Shown in pieces: positions 9,216 to 20,158 of a DNA stretch of 64,000 bases (position 1 is its first letter; each line of letters begins with the position of its first letter). The DNA lies in assembly GCA_009733575.1 (NCBI GenBank), contig ML769627.1, positions 1 to 64,000 of the forward strand, read 5' to 3'. Source of the DNA: Gymnopus androsaceus JB14 (lineage: Eukaryota > Basidiomycota > Agaricomycetes > Agaricales > Omphalotaceae). A program made the position numbers and the translations under genes. The notes beneath the pieces are model-generated. The model did not search any database. It worked only from the letters and a program-made list of their open reading frames with translations, and was not told where the DNA came from.

Positions 9216-11896
9216 GCTCGATGAAGGTTTCCACCGAACGGGAAAAACCTAGTAGGATGGGTAAGAAACCGGAGGGCACGACTACGCAAATAAAACCCAC
9301 ATCTCGTAAAATGGAAGTTGTTATTCCAAAACCCAAAAATTTTAATCGAGAGGTATACAAGCCTTTCGATCTTGACGCTAAGGAAAAATCAAGTGAGGCA
9401 ACGAGAAAAGAAAAGACTAAAGTGGCACCGAAGCAAGTACGCTTTGAGACTTCTCCAGGTGACTCTGAAGATGAAAGCGAGGCAGAGGTTTCAACACCTG
9501 GCACCGCGGTACCATCGAAGGAACAAGTTGAAAAGGCTGCGCAACCAGCTACTAGACCCTTCGACAGTATAAAACCACTTACAGTTACTCCTATTCCGAG
9601 GGACTTACCTAAAGGTGTGCTCCCTGCCCCGCGACAAAGTACGAATCCCAGTAAACCACCGAATCAAACCTTAAAGAAAAATGACGGCCCAGCATATAAG
9701 CTGCAGAGCCCTAATTACCGACCTGGTTTGGTCGAGGAGGTTGCTGATCGGATTCTTGCAACTCCAATCTCAGTCACGACTGGCGAGATGTTCGAACTCT
9801 CTCCTCAGTTGAAAAAGCTGATGATTAGGAAGAACCGCAACTCTCGAGTTCCGATTCAGAAAGCCAGTCAGTTCCTTTACGAAGTACCCGACCCAGATGA
9901 TGTTTTATCGAGGAAGGATAGGTTCACTGATCTGCCCGATGCAACTATGCCTCTAGCAGCCCAGTGGATCGAAATTACTGATATGGCCCTGGGTGAAATC
10001 GAAGTCTTAGAAGAGGATGAAGGCGGTTTAGCAAAAGGATCCTATGTTCATCGCGATGTCGTTGAAATGTTTAAGCAAGATTTACCGGAGAATGATCCTC
10101 GACAAAAGATAACAATTGTCGCTCGTCAATCGAACAGTCTTAGAGTTATTTACCCTAAGGTGAATGGCTCGAAAGAAGAGGTTGAAGGAGTACTGGATCC
10201 CGGCTCGCAAATCATTTCAATGAAGAAGCGTATAGCAGTAGGATGTGGAGTCTCTTGGGACCCTGACATCGTCATTAACATGATGAGTGCAAATGGGGAA
10301 CTAAACTCGACGTTGGGTATGGCGAGGAACGTACCGGTATTTATCGGAGATATGACTATCTACTTCCAAATCCATATTCTCGAGGACGCTCCGTATGAGA
10401 TGTTGATTGGTAGACCTTTCGATGCGCTGGCGCGGACAAGGATTGAGAACGACATCAACGGAGGTCAGATCATTACAATGACTGACCCCAATGATGGACA
10501 TAGATGTACCATCGGGACATTTGCTCGAGGAAAGGGGAAGCACATAGAGCCCCCTCCTGACGGCAGTCTAGAGCCAATGGATAGGCCAGCCGCGGAAACA
10601 CACTTTCCAGGCTGCTCAATCCTCGTCGACAGAAAAACTAATCTCCGAGGAAGAAATAAATTTTCCTTCCTCCAAGATCTGAGTAGCCGACAGGGAGAGG
10701 TAATGCTTAACATAGGCTTAATAGACGGAAATTTCGTATTAGAGGGATATAAGTTGCCAGACAACGGAGAAGAGTTTGAAAGTCAAGAGCTTGCCGAGGC
10801 CTATGTAATGGCATCGGTAAACGAGATGGAAGAATTCGAACCCGTCGCGGCCACAAGGGTTAAGGCATGGTTGAATAAAGAAGCCACAAAGGACAGGAAA
10901 ATGTTTTATAGTGAATGGAGGGAAGGTTTACCGACCCCTGAGAGTCAGTCTATTAAAATGACCCCTCAGGAGTTCGAAGCATTTGCCAACAATGGCGAGG
11001 CCTTGAAGGAAAGCTTTCACGGAGAGGAGAAAGAACCCTCGAAACCAGACGCTAGACATACTTCCATATCTGACGAGTCGAACCCGAAAAAGGCGTACGA
11101 TGGCACTAAAACATATCAACCAAAGCCTAACTCAATGCGTACCTTTAAGCGAGTTCTCTTGGCAAAGAAGAGAGAACGATCCACTGAAGAATGGAAACGC
11201 TCACAACCGAGGCCACACTACTTCAAAGTCCCAAAAGACGAAAAAGGAAATAAGCACTATAATGTGTTCCGAGTCTTTGGGGCAAGAAAATATAAACCTG
11301 TCGCGATAAAAGTCCGACCAGTTAAAACTGAATTACCCGAGGAATACAGAGTGCAAAGGGATATCAAAGGAGATCCACTTAAGGATTTACCGGAGCTTCC
11401 TACTCATCCTCGACCATTTGTTCCCACTGGAAGGTTCACGCAGGAAAGGAAGGAAATTTTCGACAAAAATCATAACGAGGGATTCCTCTGGGATGAGGAG
11501 TTAGCCTTGTTTCTCAATATAATGATGGATCAGGAGTCAGGTTTTGCATGGTGTGCCGAGGAAGGAGGATCGTTAAAACACGAGTACTTTCCACCGGTTA
11601 AAATGCCTGTAATCCCTCATGAACCCTATGTCGAGAAAAACATTCCGATTCCACCAGGAATTTTCGAAGAAGTGTGTCGTATTCTCAAAGACAAGATTGA
11701 TGCAGGGGTATATGAGCCTTCGACATCGTCTTATCGAACCAAGTGGTTTTGTGTCACTAAGAAGGACGGGAAAAGTTTACGAATTGTACACAGTCTCGAA
11801 CCTCTTAACAAAATCACGATCCAATTTTCAGGGTACCCCCAGCCACCGCGGACGTCGCGAGACCTTTTGCAGGAAGAGCATGTGGTGGTACCTTAG
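9197..11896 (+). CDS. pol part 1: aspartic protease and start of reverse transcriptase
   Basis: The 899-residue frame follows gag in the -1 phase. A charged linker of about 300 residues leads to a retropepsin-like protease: the active-site region reads VLDPGSQI with Asp at about residue 334 (Pro where most families have Ser or Thr) and the C-terminal motif is IGRPFDAL. After a long basic linker the reverse transcriptase begins near the C-terminus (AGVYEPSTSSYRTKWFCVTK, then KKDGKSLRIVHSLEPLN). The frame ends out of phase at 11896. The reading resumes in another frame from about 11833, consistent with loss of one G in the run at 11831-11833. Part of one Pol polyprotein with 11899-14988. Confidence 0.85.
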   Translation: MVEKLLSSMKVSTEREKPSRMGKKPEGTTTQIKPTSRKMEVVIPKPKNFNREVYKPFDLDAKEKSSEATRKEKTKVAPKQVRFETSPGDSEDESEAEVSTPGTAVPSKEQVEKAAQPATRPFDSIKPLTVTPIPRDLPKGVLPAPRQSTNPSKPPNQTLKKNDGPAYKLQSPNYRPGLVEEVADRILATPISVTTGEMFELSPQLKKLMIRKNRNSRVPIQKASQFLYEVPDPDDVLSRKDRFTDLPDATMPLAAQWIEITDMALGEIEVLEEDEGGLAKGSYVHRDVVEMFKQDLPENDPRQKITIVARQSNSLRVIYPKVNGSKEEVEGVLDPGSQIISMKKRIAVGCGVSWDPDIVINMMSANGELNSTLGMARNVPVFIGDMTIYFQIHILEDAPYEMLIGRPFDALARTRIENDINGGQIITMTDPNDGHRCTIGTFARGKGKHIEPPPDGSLEPMDRPAAETHFPGCSILVDRKTNLRGRNKFSFLQDLSSRQGEVMLNIGLIDGNFVLEGYKLPDNGEEFESQELAEAYVMASVNEMEEFEPVAATRVKAWLNKEATKDRKMFYSEWREGLPTPESQSIKMTPQEFEAFANNGEALKESFHGEEKEPSKPDARHTSISDESNPKKAYDGTKTYQPKPNSMRTFKRVLLAKKRERSTEEWKRSQPRPHYFKVPKDEKGNKHYNVFRVFGARKYKPVAIKVRPVKTELPEEYRVQRDIKGDPLKDLPELPTHPRPFVPTGRFTQERKEIFDKNHNEGFLWDEELALFLNIMMDQESGFAWCAEEGGSLKHEYFPPVKMPVIPHEPYVEKNIPIPPGIFEEVCRILKDKIDAGVYEPSTSSYRTKWFCVTKKDGKSLRIVHSLEPLNKITIQFSGYPQPPRTSRDLLQEEHVVVP
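9203..9209 (+). promoter_or_regulatory. possible -1 ribosomal frameshift site at gag-pol overlap
   Basis: Pol is in the -1 frame relative to gag and the overlap is only 9197-9215. In the gag frame the codons are TCG AAA AAC TAC TAA, giving a G-AAA-AAC string just upstream of the stop. It resembles X-XXY-YYZ slippery heptamers apart from its first base. No downstream pseudoknot was assessed. Confidence 0.4.
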
Positions 11897-11898
11897 AC

Positions 11899-14800
11899 GT
11901 GTTTGTTGGGTATGATGAACGGGATTTGCACATGTTGTCGCGAGACTACACTGCGTTCCAGACACCGTTTGGAACGTACCGATTGGTAAAACTACCAATG
12001 GGTTGGACAAATTCTGTACCCATCTTCCACGACGACATGACTTATATATACCGAGACGAGATTGTGACTGGAGTTACCAGACCATATCTCGATGACGTTC
12101 CTATTCGAGGTCCGGCTACTAGGTATGAATTACCAGGAGGTGGCTATGAGACTATACCAGAGAATCCAAAGATTCGACGGTTTGTTTGGGAACATGCTTT
12201 GAACGTGAATAGGATTATCCAAAGGTTCAAATACGTTGGTGGAACCTTTTCTGGACCAAAAGCATTTTTGTGCTGTAAAGAAACAACTGTTGTTGGTCAC
12301 AGATGCTCTTACGAGGGAAGATTGCCCGAGGAGAGTCAGGTCGAGACTATTCTAACATGGCCGAGATGTAAAAACAAATCTGATGTTAGGGCATTCCTCG
12401 GAACTGCAAGTCAGCTACGCATGTTCATAAAGAATTTTGCTAAGCTAGCAGCACCTTTGACGCGACTAACTGGAAACGATCCATGGGAATGGGGAATTGA
12501 ACACGATATGGCAATGGACCTCATAAAAGAAGGTATCAAAAATGCTCCGTGTTTAAGACCTATTAACTATGATTGGGATGTTTATCTCGTAGTGGACACA
12601 TCGTACATGGCAGTCGGATGGTATATCTATCAAGTTGACCCTAATGATGAGACAAAAGTCTACTTCTGTTACTTTGGGTCAAGCACTCTCAATGAAAGAG
12701 AAGCTCGTTTTTCGCAGTCTAAACGTGAACTATACGGATTAAAGATTGCTTTACAAGCGAGCTACTATCAACTCTATGGGTGCAGGCGGTTAACAGTTTG
12801 TACAGATGCTAAATACATCAAGGGTATGCTAGACAACCCGAGCTGTGGACCCAATGCTACCATTAATCGCTGGATCGAGGAGATACGCAAGTACCATTTC
12901 GATCTAGTCCATGTTAAAGGGAAAGAAAACGATCTCGCCGATGGTTTATCTCGCCGAGCCTATGGAGGAAAAATGTCGAAAAGACAACCTCCTAATGAGG
13001 ACGATTTCGCTGACGAGGATGATGGTGAACCTGTGCCCTTCTTCATGGGTAAGGGTGAAACTGAATGGCCCCTGGACATCGAAGAGTTTAAAGACGAAAT
13101 TGATACCCGCGGAGGCTTCCTCCTCGACACGGAATACGATCTCGATAGAGCTGGGTCTAGTGACGACTTAGAAGATGATATTCAACTCGCACTGGATGAA
13201 GAGAAGCAATGCCATTTGGATAGAGAACGGATCTGGAACTTGAACGGAATCACGGCAGAGCAATTCGCTGTCGCGATAAAACCCGCGGAGAAGGTCGATC
13301 ACTCGAAATGGGTTGTAGCCGAGGACACGAAAGAGTGGAACGAAGCGCACCCTTATGTAGAAGGTCACCGTAAAGACTTCGCCAAAGAACAAGACGAGCT
13401 TATACCTTGGATAGTAGATTGGCTGAAAAATAAAGGCCAAATCACTCTACCAAGCAGCTCAATAAGGGATTACTCCCGACTTGAAAAGAAAGCTATTAAG
13501 TTCTTCCTTGATGATGAAGAACGCTTGTACCGACGTAATCCAGAAGTGGAAGGACAACACTTGTTGTTTGTACCTAAAACCCGCCGAATGTTCATGATGC
13601 ATAGTGCTCACGATCACCTTGGACACAAGGGCGTGTTCGCAACTAAAGAATTGATCAGGAAGCGTTTCTGGTGGCCAGATCTCGATGGAGATGTTAACTG
13701 GTTTGTTAAAACTTGCTTAGCTTGCCAACATCGCAGGTTGGAGTGGATAAAAATACCACCCACTTTAACCCACACTCCTTCATTGTTTCAAAAGATTCAT
13801 GTAGACACTTTCCACTTGTCGACACCGAGTAACGGGTGCAAATACATTGTACACGGTCGGTGCGCGCTTTCTTCTTGGTCCGAGGCAAGAGCTCTGAAAG
13901 TAGAGAATGCCCGAACTTTGGGAGAATGGTTTTTCGACGACATTATTTGTCGATGGGGGTGTCCCGAGGAGGTCGTTACTGATAACGCTCCTCAGATGAA
14001 GAACATGTTGGAATGGCTTGAAAAGAAATATGGAATCCGGGGTGTGCGCATCTCTCCATATAATTCGCAGGGAAATGGAAAGATCGAACGCGCCCACTTT
14101 GACATTAGGCAATCTTTGGTCAAAGCTACCGCGAACGACTTATCCAAGTGGTTCTGGTTCTTAAAACCAGTATTGTTTGCTGATAGAGCAACGACACGTA
14201 GAGGTTTTGGCTGTTCACCTTATTTTATGGTAACAGGCGCGGAACCTCTGCTACCTCTCGATATAGTTGAATCCACCTGGTTAGTGAAAATACCAGAAAG
14301 AATCTTGACGGATGAGGAACTCGTGGGTTACCGAGCTAGAGCTCTAGCCAAACATCGAGTTCATATCCGTGATATGATCTCTCGTGTGGATGAAAACAAA
14401 CGCCGAGAACTCAGGCGTTTCGAGAAGGAATATGGTCATACCATAAAAGAGTACGATTTTAAACCTGGCCAGCTAGTTCAAGTAAGGAACACTATGATTG
14501 AGAAGTCTCTTAATCGTAAACTGCAGCCGAGGTATAAAGGACCACTCGTGGTGATTCGTCGAACGCGCGGAGGATCTTATATCCTCGCCGAGATGAATGG
14601 AGCAGTCCTAAAAGAGAAAGTAGGCGCCTTCAGGGTGCTACCACATCATGCTCGATACGAACCTATTGAACTCCCGCGGAACATTCATGACCTTATTGAC
14701 CTCACACCGAGGCAACTGGACCACATGATGGAAAGCGAGGAAGTGGGTAGAGATTTGGCATTCGACGCTATTCCTAACTTAAAGGAACCCGTGGACGATG

Positions 14801-14988
14801 AGTATGATCTTGACATCAATGACTTAAGTGAAGATTTTGTAGAACGAGATTCTGACCAGTCAGAAGATGAGGATGAGGAAGCAAGTCACGATGCTCCGAG
14901 GAAGACAAGGTCTTATACTAAAAATCAGACCGAGTTAACCGCGAATGAGTCTCGAAAGACCCGCTCACATTCGAAAAGATCTACATAA
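11899..14988 (+). CDS. pol part 2: reverse transcriptase, RNase H, integrase
   Basis: The 1029-residue frame contains the RT palm and catalytic YLDD (residues 63-66), then RNase H with Asp233 in VVDTSYMAVG, QSKRELYGL and CTDAKY motifs and a terminal DLADGLSRR. After an acidic linker comes integrase: H2C2 zinc domain (histidines 568-576, CLAC at 606-609), catalytic Asp636, Asp695 and Glu730 (34 residues between the last two), and a GPY/F-like module at about residue 879 (YKGPLVVIRR). The C-terminus is acidic then basic, and I see no chromodomain. The assigned start is only where the open frame begins: the real reading comes from the upstream frame via the 11831 break. Confidence 0.92.
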   Translation: MFVGYDERDLHMLSRDYTAFQTPFGTYRLVKLPMGWTNSVPIFHDDMTYIYRDEIVTGVTRPYLDDVPIRGPATRYELPGGGYETIPENPKIRRFVWEHALNVNRIIQRFKYVGGTFSGPKAFLCCKETTVVGHRCSYEGRLPEESQVETILTWPRCKNKSDVRAFLGTASQLRMFIKNFAKLAAPLTRLTGNDPWEWGIEHDMAMDLIKEGIKNAPCLRPINYDWDVYLVVDTSYMAVGWYIYQVDPNDETKVYFCYFGSSTLNEREARFSQSKRELYGLKIALQASYYQLYGCRRLTVCTDAKYIKGMLDNPSCGPNATINRWIEEIRKYHFDLVHVKGKENDLADGLSRRAYGGKMSKRQPPNEDDFADEDDGEPVPFFMGKGETEWPLDIEEFKDEIDTRGGFLLDTEYDLDRAGSSDDLEDDIQLALDEEKQCHLDRERIWNLNGITAEQFAVAIKPAEKVDHSKWVVAEDTKEWNEAHPYVEGHRKDFAKEQDELIPWIVDWLKNKGQITLPSSSIRDYSRLEKKAIKFFLDDEERLYRRNPEVEGQHLLFVPKTRRMFMMHSAHDHLGHKGVFATKELIRKRFWWPDLDGDVNWFVKTCLACQHRRLEWIKIPPTLTHTPSLFQKIHVDTFHLSTPSNGCKYIVHGRCALSSWSEARALKVENARTLGEWFFDDIICRWGCPEEVVTDNAPQMKNMLEWLEKKYGIRGVRISPYNSQGNGKIERAHFDIRQSLVKATANDLSKWFWFLKPVLFADRATTRRGFGCSPYFMVTGAEPLLPLDIVESTWLVKIPERILTDEELVGYRARALAKHRVHIRDMISRVDENKRRELRRFEKEYGHTIKEYDFKPGQLVQVRNTMIEKSLNRKLQPRYKGPLVVIRRTRGGSYILAEMNGAVLKEKVGAFRVLPHHARYEPIELPRNIHDLIDLTPRQLDHMMESEEVGRDLAFDAIPNLKEPVDDEYDLDINDLSEDFVERDSDQSEDEDEEASHDAPRKTRSYTKNQTELTANESRKTRSHSKRST

Positions 14989-15008
14989 GCAGATCAGGGG
15001 ATACGGGC

Positions 15009-15058
15009 GTTTCAACAGAGTTGGCGAAGAAAGACTTCATCGACTCCTCGGTTGAAAC
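15009..15058 (+). other. hairpin 1 downstream of pol
   Basis: GTTTCAAC (15009-15016) pairs with GTTGAAAC (15051-15058). The loop carries GAAGAAAGACTTCATCGACT. It lies 20 bases after the pol stop, between convergent sense and antisense genes. Confidence 0.55.
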
Positions 15059-15265
15059 ACGTTACATGATCTATATAAAGTAGAGACATACAAAAACCCG
15101 TAAACGATGGGGAAAAGAAGTGTTAAAGGCTAATGAGACCCGAGACACGACAAAACCATCGAAAACAACGCGGCGTCCTAAAAACGAAAGTCCAAATAAC
15201 CGTAGAATATACCATGTTCTGCGTAAACGATCCAATCGAGACTTGGGGACGAAAAGAAACCCTAA

Positions 15266-15317
15266 ATTCATCAGCGACTCGTCAAAGAAAGACTTCATTG
15301 ACTCCTCGCTGACGAAT
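15266..15317 (+). other. hairpin 2 with the same loop, different stem
   Basis: ATTCATCAGCGA (15266-15277) pairs with TCGCTGACGAAT (15306-15317), one mismatch. The loop again contains AAGAAAGACTTCATTGACTC, nearly identical to hairpin 1. It abuts the 3' end of antisense gene A. Confidence 0.6.
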
Positions 15318-15320
15318 TCC

Positions 15321-18300
15321 CTAATTTCCATCTGTTTCCATTGCGTCAGCCGGCTGAACCGAGCTCTTGATGAACTCGGGCAGTCTATCCAAATCAATCT
15401 GAGGAAGGGGGTAACCCTTCTTCATCATAGATTCGTGTTGACCTGTGAAGAGCCGGAGAGAATGTTCGGCTTCATCGCGGAAATGCTTGGCCATGCCGCG
15501 ATAATAGACGAAGTCGAGGCGGTAGCGATTAAGCAAACCGTATTGAATGTCCTCGACAGAAGGATCGAGCTCGGGATAGCCCTCAAGGGAATTGAGAGCT
15601 TGGTTTAAGCGTTCGTCCTGAACCTCGGCCAAATCGGCTGTAAAACGAGAAAGTTTCAGTCAGTAAACGGATTCGAGATGAAGTTAAAACGAACAAAGTT
15701 AAAAGAAAAGCAGAACGGGAATGCGCCTTAATGCGACTCGCAAGACCAGTTGTAAAGGTCGGAGTCGTAGCCGCTTTCATCATGATCGCGACGAAGGTCG
15801 TATTGCTGACCGCGGACGACCGTGGAATTGAAGTGTGATGCGATCTCGGCGAGCAGAACCTCGTCTTCCGGAGAAAGCTGCTGGTACATGGGTCCTACTG
15901 ACGACAGTGGCAGACGGGACTGTGAACCCAAGAGAGAAGTCAACTTCTCGATGAGCAGTGGGGGACGATGAACTTTGAAGGGAGGACGTGTTTGCAGAAG
16001 TGCAAAGGCAGCTTCCCCCCCGAAAAATAGTCTGCCGTGTCGATATAAGCAAGGAAATCGCCTAGGATCAAAAATATCCACAACCTTTTGAGGGTCAGAC
16101 CAGTCGATATACGCTTCACGAGCAAACCTCCATTCCTGAAAATTTGGCCACGATTCTTCGTTAGCAGACAAGGCCTCGGCCATGCGCTGGGAAAACTCGT
16201 CGGGCTGAAGTTGGATGGCTGAACGGGACGAAGCTCGGGATGATGAAGAACAGGTTTGACTAAAGGACGGACCTCGTCGAGCAAGCAGGGCTCGCGAAGG
16301 GATAGGAACTACGAGAATTGTAGTACTTCCAAGTCGCAGGGTCATAAAAGACCTCGACGTGATCTGGACGATGGATTGTTGGATAGAACTGATGAGTAAC
16401 CGACGAAGGACTGTTTGGGACTGGTGAATCCGCGGGGACTTTGATAGAAACCGTAGGAGGAACTGGTCGACTGTCTCGAGGAAAAATACCTCGACGCCAG
16501 TCTTCATGTACATCATGGAAATCATGAGTACCTCGGACCAGAGCAGCTTCGCGGAAACTAGCATTTTCTAAAGGAGAATATCGAACCGCGATGGGAACGT
16601 ATCGCGATTCAGGACAGTCACGACGGCAGGGACAAAATTGCGCGGGTTAGCAAAAGCTTCCTGGGGCGGAAAATTGACAAGCTGTTCGGGACTAGAATTC
16701 GGGAAAGACTGAATACTAGTTGGTCCCGAGATGGAAAGTCGCCTTGGAAGATACGATCCCAGAAATAATCATACGCGGTATGAGTATCCCAAGTTCGAAG
16801 AACGCGCTCCTCCTGTGGAATGCCTGGGTCTGGCAATAATGGCCTCCCACTCCAGTCCAGGACCCGCGAGTATCGAGGAACAACAGGGACCTACGAAAGA
16901 AAGGGTACTGGTGAGCCTCGAACAAAAATGGAAAAGGTAGAGTTACCTTAGGAAAGCCACAAGCGAGTTCGACCAAAGGATTGTTCTCGTAGCGGGCACG
17001 GACTTGTTCAAGGGATTCCGAGGTGTACTTGTACACCTCGCCGTGAACGTGCCAAGGGACTCCCGAGAAGGAATAAGTCGCGGGGACCAACTCTAGGGTT
17101 TGAGCAGTAGGTTGGCTTGGATAACCGACCAGCTCATTGCGAACCCAAGAGTAGTCGAGGAAAGACTCCGTCGACTCGCCAGAACGACAGTTACAACGGT
17201 CAGACTGAGGAAAATTATTCTCGAGACTAGCACGAAGTTCCTGAATTCGTTGAAGGCGTTGTGGAAATGGAAAGTCTGTATACCCGGCATCGCAAAGGTC
17301 ACCGTAAGAAAGAAATTGGTCCGTGACTTCGTGAAAGTTGCTAGTCCTGTACCAAAGACACTGCACAGATGCTTCGTCACAGAAGGGACAGAATTCATGT
17401 GAAGGAATCCAATCCGAAGGATAAGATAAGTCGATGGCAGGAATCGGAGAGAAGGGAAGTTCTCGATCCAAGAAGCGATTGTGCGAGGCACGATCGAGGG
17501 AGGAGATGTACCACTTCGAAAGCCACTGGACGGTGAAGGAAAAATTTCCGGTAAAGGCAAGAAACTGGGTAAAGGAGCCTCGGTAGCCGTAAAACACGAA
17601 AAGTTGCTCGTAAGCAATAACTTCGTATGGGACCTCGGCTCCCCCACCAGCGAAGTATCCTATGGTCTCGGGAATTTCACAATCCCAAGGAATAGGATCC
17701 CAAGGACCAATCGTCCGAGGAGCAACGTCCTCGATCGCAGGAGCATTCCCGGTCTGGACAATTGCCTCGATAAAAGAATGAAAAATGTTCTTACCTGATG
17801 TCTCGGGCCTACGAAAGTTGGACGCATCGTCGTTAAGACGAGTACGTTTGCCCTTCCGAGCCTCGACTCCAGCTGTACCCTAATGAAACATAATAAAACC
17901 CTTCAGTCAAATCGAGCTGATGAGGAAATACATGTGTGCATACATTGGGGCGAGATGAAGAAGGCGAAGGAGATTCCTACGAAACGAATTAAAAAGAGAA
18001 ATGAAGAAATAGAGGAATTGACTTACACGCAAGTGACGCGAATTAGGAGCTGTCGCGACATGGGCACGAGGCCGGTCTAGCAAAGAAATCAGCTTTGAAG
18101 AAGAAGAATGTGATAATCACATACGGGTGTTGCACTTGTGCTGGCAACTTTTGGAGGAGCCGGGACTTCAACCACCTCTTCATCCTCTCGGATAGATCGC
18201 CGAGAGGAACCATCCTTTTTGGAAAACTGAGACCTGGTCAACGAGATACGAGGACGAGTAAATAAACTCACCCCTTTTCTCTGCTTGCCAGCATGGTCAG

Positions 18301-18683
18301 GGGTCTCATTCGAAGCCGTGATAGTGCGGTAGTACTTCGCGCACTTCTCGAACAAGTTGACCTTTTGCTGCTGATGGACGGGGGCTACCAAGTCAAGCAG
18401 CGTCTTGTACAATTCCTGGTAATCAGTCTGAGAAGTAACTTCTTGACTGGCAGGATAGTGCTGAAGGGTGTTTGATATTTTAGCACACACACTAGACTCT
18501 GTGGAAAATTGGGAAGTCCCGTACCAAGTAGACAAGAGCTTGCTCGCAAGTAGGGTGACGGATGCTGAGAGCGCACTTAGCCTTGGCAAGTACCTCGATA
18601 GCATCGGCCTGCTTCTGGAGCTGGATCTTGTGGTCTGGGTAGTCCTTGAGCGTGATGAAAGGACGAGCAGGCTCGGAGGACAT
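15321..18683 (-). CDS. antisense accessory gene A (spliced, partly frame-broken)
   Basis: Transcribed opposite to gag-pol. I chose the ATG at 18683 (MSSEPARPFITLKDYPDHKI) because coding-like text starts there. Introns visible by eye: 18077-18124 (GTATGT...CTAG), a GTAAGT donor at 18026 probably joined to 17879, 17754-17794 (GTAAGA...CCAG, 41 nt) and 16891-16946 (GTAACT...GTAG). The largest exon, 16947-17753, encodes about 269 aromatic-rich residues including EFCPFCDEASVQC. Upstream is a basic KGKRTRL stretch, downstream an exon with WDTHTAYDYFWDRI, then EFSQRMAEALSANEESW and the end at 15321. Exon 1 to 2 (near 18490) and the segments at 16640 and 16280 do not join cleanly, suggesting indels. 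No family recognised. Antisense genes in the same position are known from plant Ty3/Gypsy elements such as Grande. Confidence 0.6.
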
Positions 18684-20158
18684 TTTAGAATGGATGTGCT
18701 TGTTTGAAAGAAGAGTTGAAAGATGTAAGCGGAGGCTCGAAAATTTATCCTCGAGATACTGAGGCCTTATATTCGAGACGAAGCCGAGTTTGGGATCTGA
18801 GACGGCACCAGGTTGGACAAAATATTTGCCGCCAAAATACTGCCAGATGAGAGAAGAATTCGCTTTCGCTGCAGACATCAGAACAATGGGACTCAGAGCA
18901 TCGCGGACAGACTTTGCCGCGATAGAAATATCATCGCGGCGAGACGTGAAACCGGAAGCTCTAAAAAGGGTCCGTTCTGCATGAAATATTTCGCCGCGCT
19001 ATACTTGGCTACCCTCCTTCAACTGGGACAGTTGAAATTTTTAGTTTGGGGGAGAGGATTGGCGAGATAGATTATTTGCGGTCCAAACAAGAGTTGATCG
19101 CGGCAAGACCGGTGAAGCAAGAAGCAAAATTCAAGGCTACAGCTAAGGAATGGGCACGAACGTGTATCAATGTCTTATCTGGCCAGAACTTGTTAATGTT
19201 ATTCCTGGCCTCGGCATGAAAACTAGTTTGCAATAAAACAGTTTGAATCCGACGCTTTGACCAATCAAACTCTTGCTTGATAACAAGGTGGTGTAATCAC
19301 ACCATCAAAACCATATGATGCGCTTGACGACTTAGAGCGGAAGAAGTCCGCTGTGGCTAGAAACGGCACTGGTCGCGGTAAAACCATTGAGGAACTAAAT
19401 CCTTAGTTGGCCGAGTCCAAGTGAACAGTTTCACCATGACAAGGGTCTGATAAGCAGCGTTGGAAGTGTTTCAATCTCGAAATGAGATTGGCACAACTTA
19501 AACTGCATACATCGAGCCAAAACACCCGAGAGCAAGTCCTGACAGATGGCCGCGGTGACTGGCTTCAAGTTCAGTAGTTTGCTGCGCTGAAGAACTTAAC
19601 AAAATGCTTAGAAAGGTCTACATGAGCATATAAAATTGCTCGAGACAACTTAGAAGTTTTCTTAGGTTTTCGCACAAAATAAAGAACGAAACTGGAGTTA
19701 AAACTCCTTTTATTTAGCTATATACAAAAGCTCAAATTCTACTATGCTACTATATACAAAATTTTGGCATAAAGTAGAAATTGAGCTATAGATCGAAGTT
19801 ATGTTTAAAGTCCAGTGGACTATCAGACATGTTGATAAAAAGCAAAGTTAAAATAAAAAATAACCAGCGAGGCGGCAAAAGCTCTGCCACGATACCTCGA
19901 CTTACGGTTGGAAAGCGATCCTGGCCGAGGCAAGGACTACGAGATGGCAAAAGAACTGCCTACAAATCTTGAGTCACTTACGCTTGGTCTTAGACTGAAA
20001 AATAGTCAGACCAAAGAAAGACAGAGGATGAGGGAATCATCTTACCGAGGAGCCCTCAGCCTGATGCGTCTTGGGCTTCTTAAAAAGCTTACGACGAAGC
20101 TGAGTGGTCGTAGTCTGAGGAACAACGACCCTCTAAAGAAAAGACTCATTAGCACGTT
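18684..20158. other. spacer between the two antisense genes
   Basis: No convincing coding frame is seen. It holds the upstream region of gene A, the internal copy of the polypurine-tract block (19027-19058), and the presumed 3' end of gene B near 20159. Short plus frames (19781-20162) look like chance frames. Confidence 0.4.
19027..19058 (+). other. internal duplicate of the polypurine-tract block
   Basis: The string GGACAGTTGAAATTTTTAGT followed by TTGGGGGAGAGGA here is nearly identical to the block directly before the 3' LTR (24763-24791). It lies about 5.7 kb upstream, between genes A and B, and is followed by no LTR start. Confidence 0.8.

Noticed and set aside
15120..15608. 162-residue plus-strand frame after pol
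   Set aside because: It overlaps antisense gene A's last exon and the hairpins; its sequence has no integrase-like or other motif.
18495..18520. 26-nt intron in antisense gene A (GTACGG...CACAG)
   Set aside because: Too short for normal splicing and the phases of the two sides do not agree; an indel is more likely.
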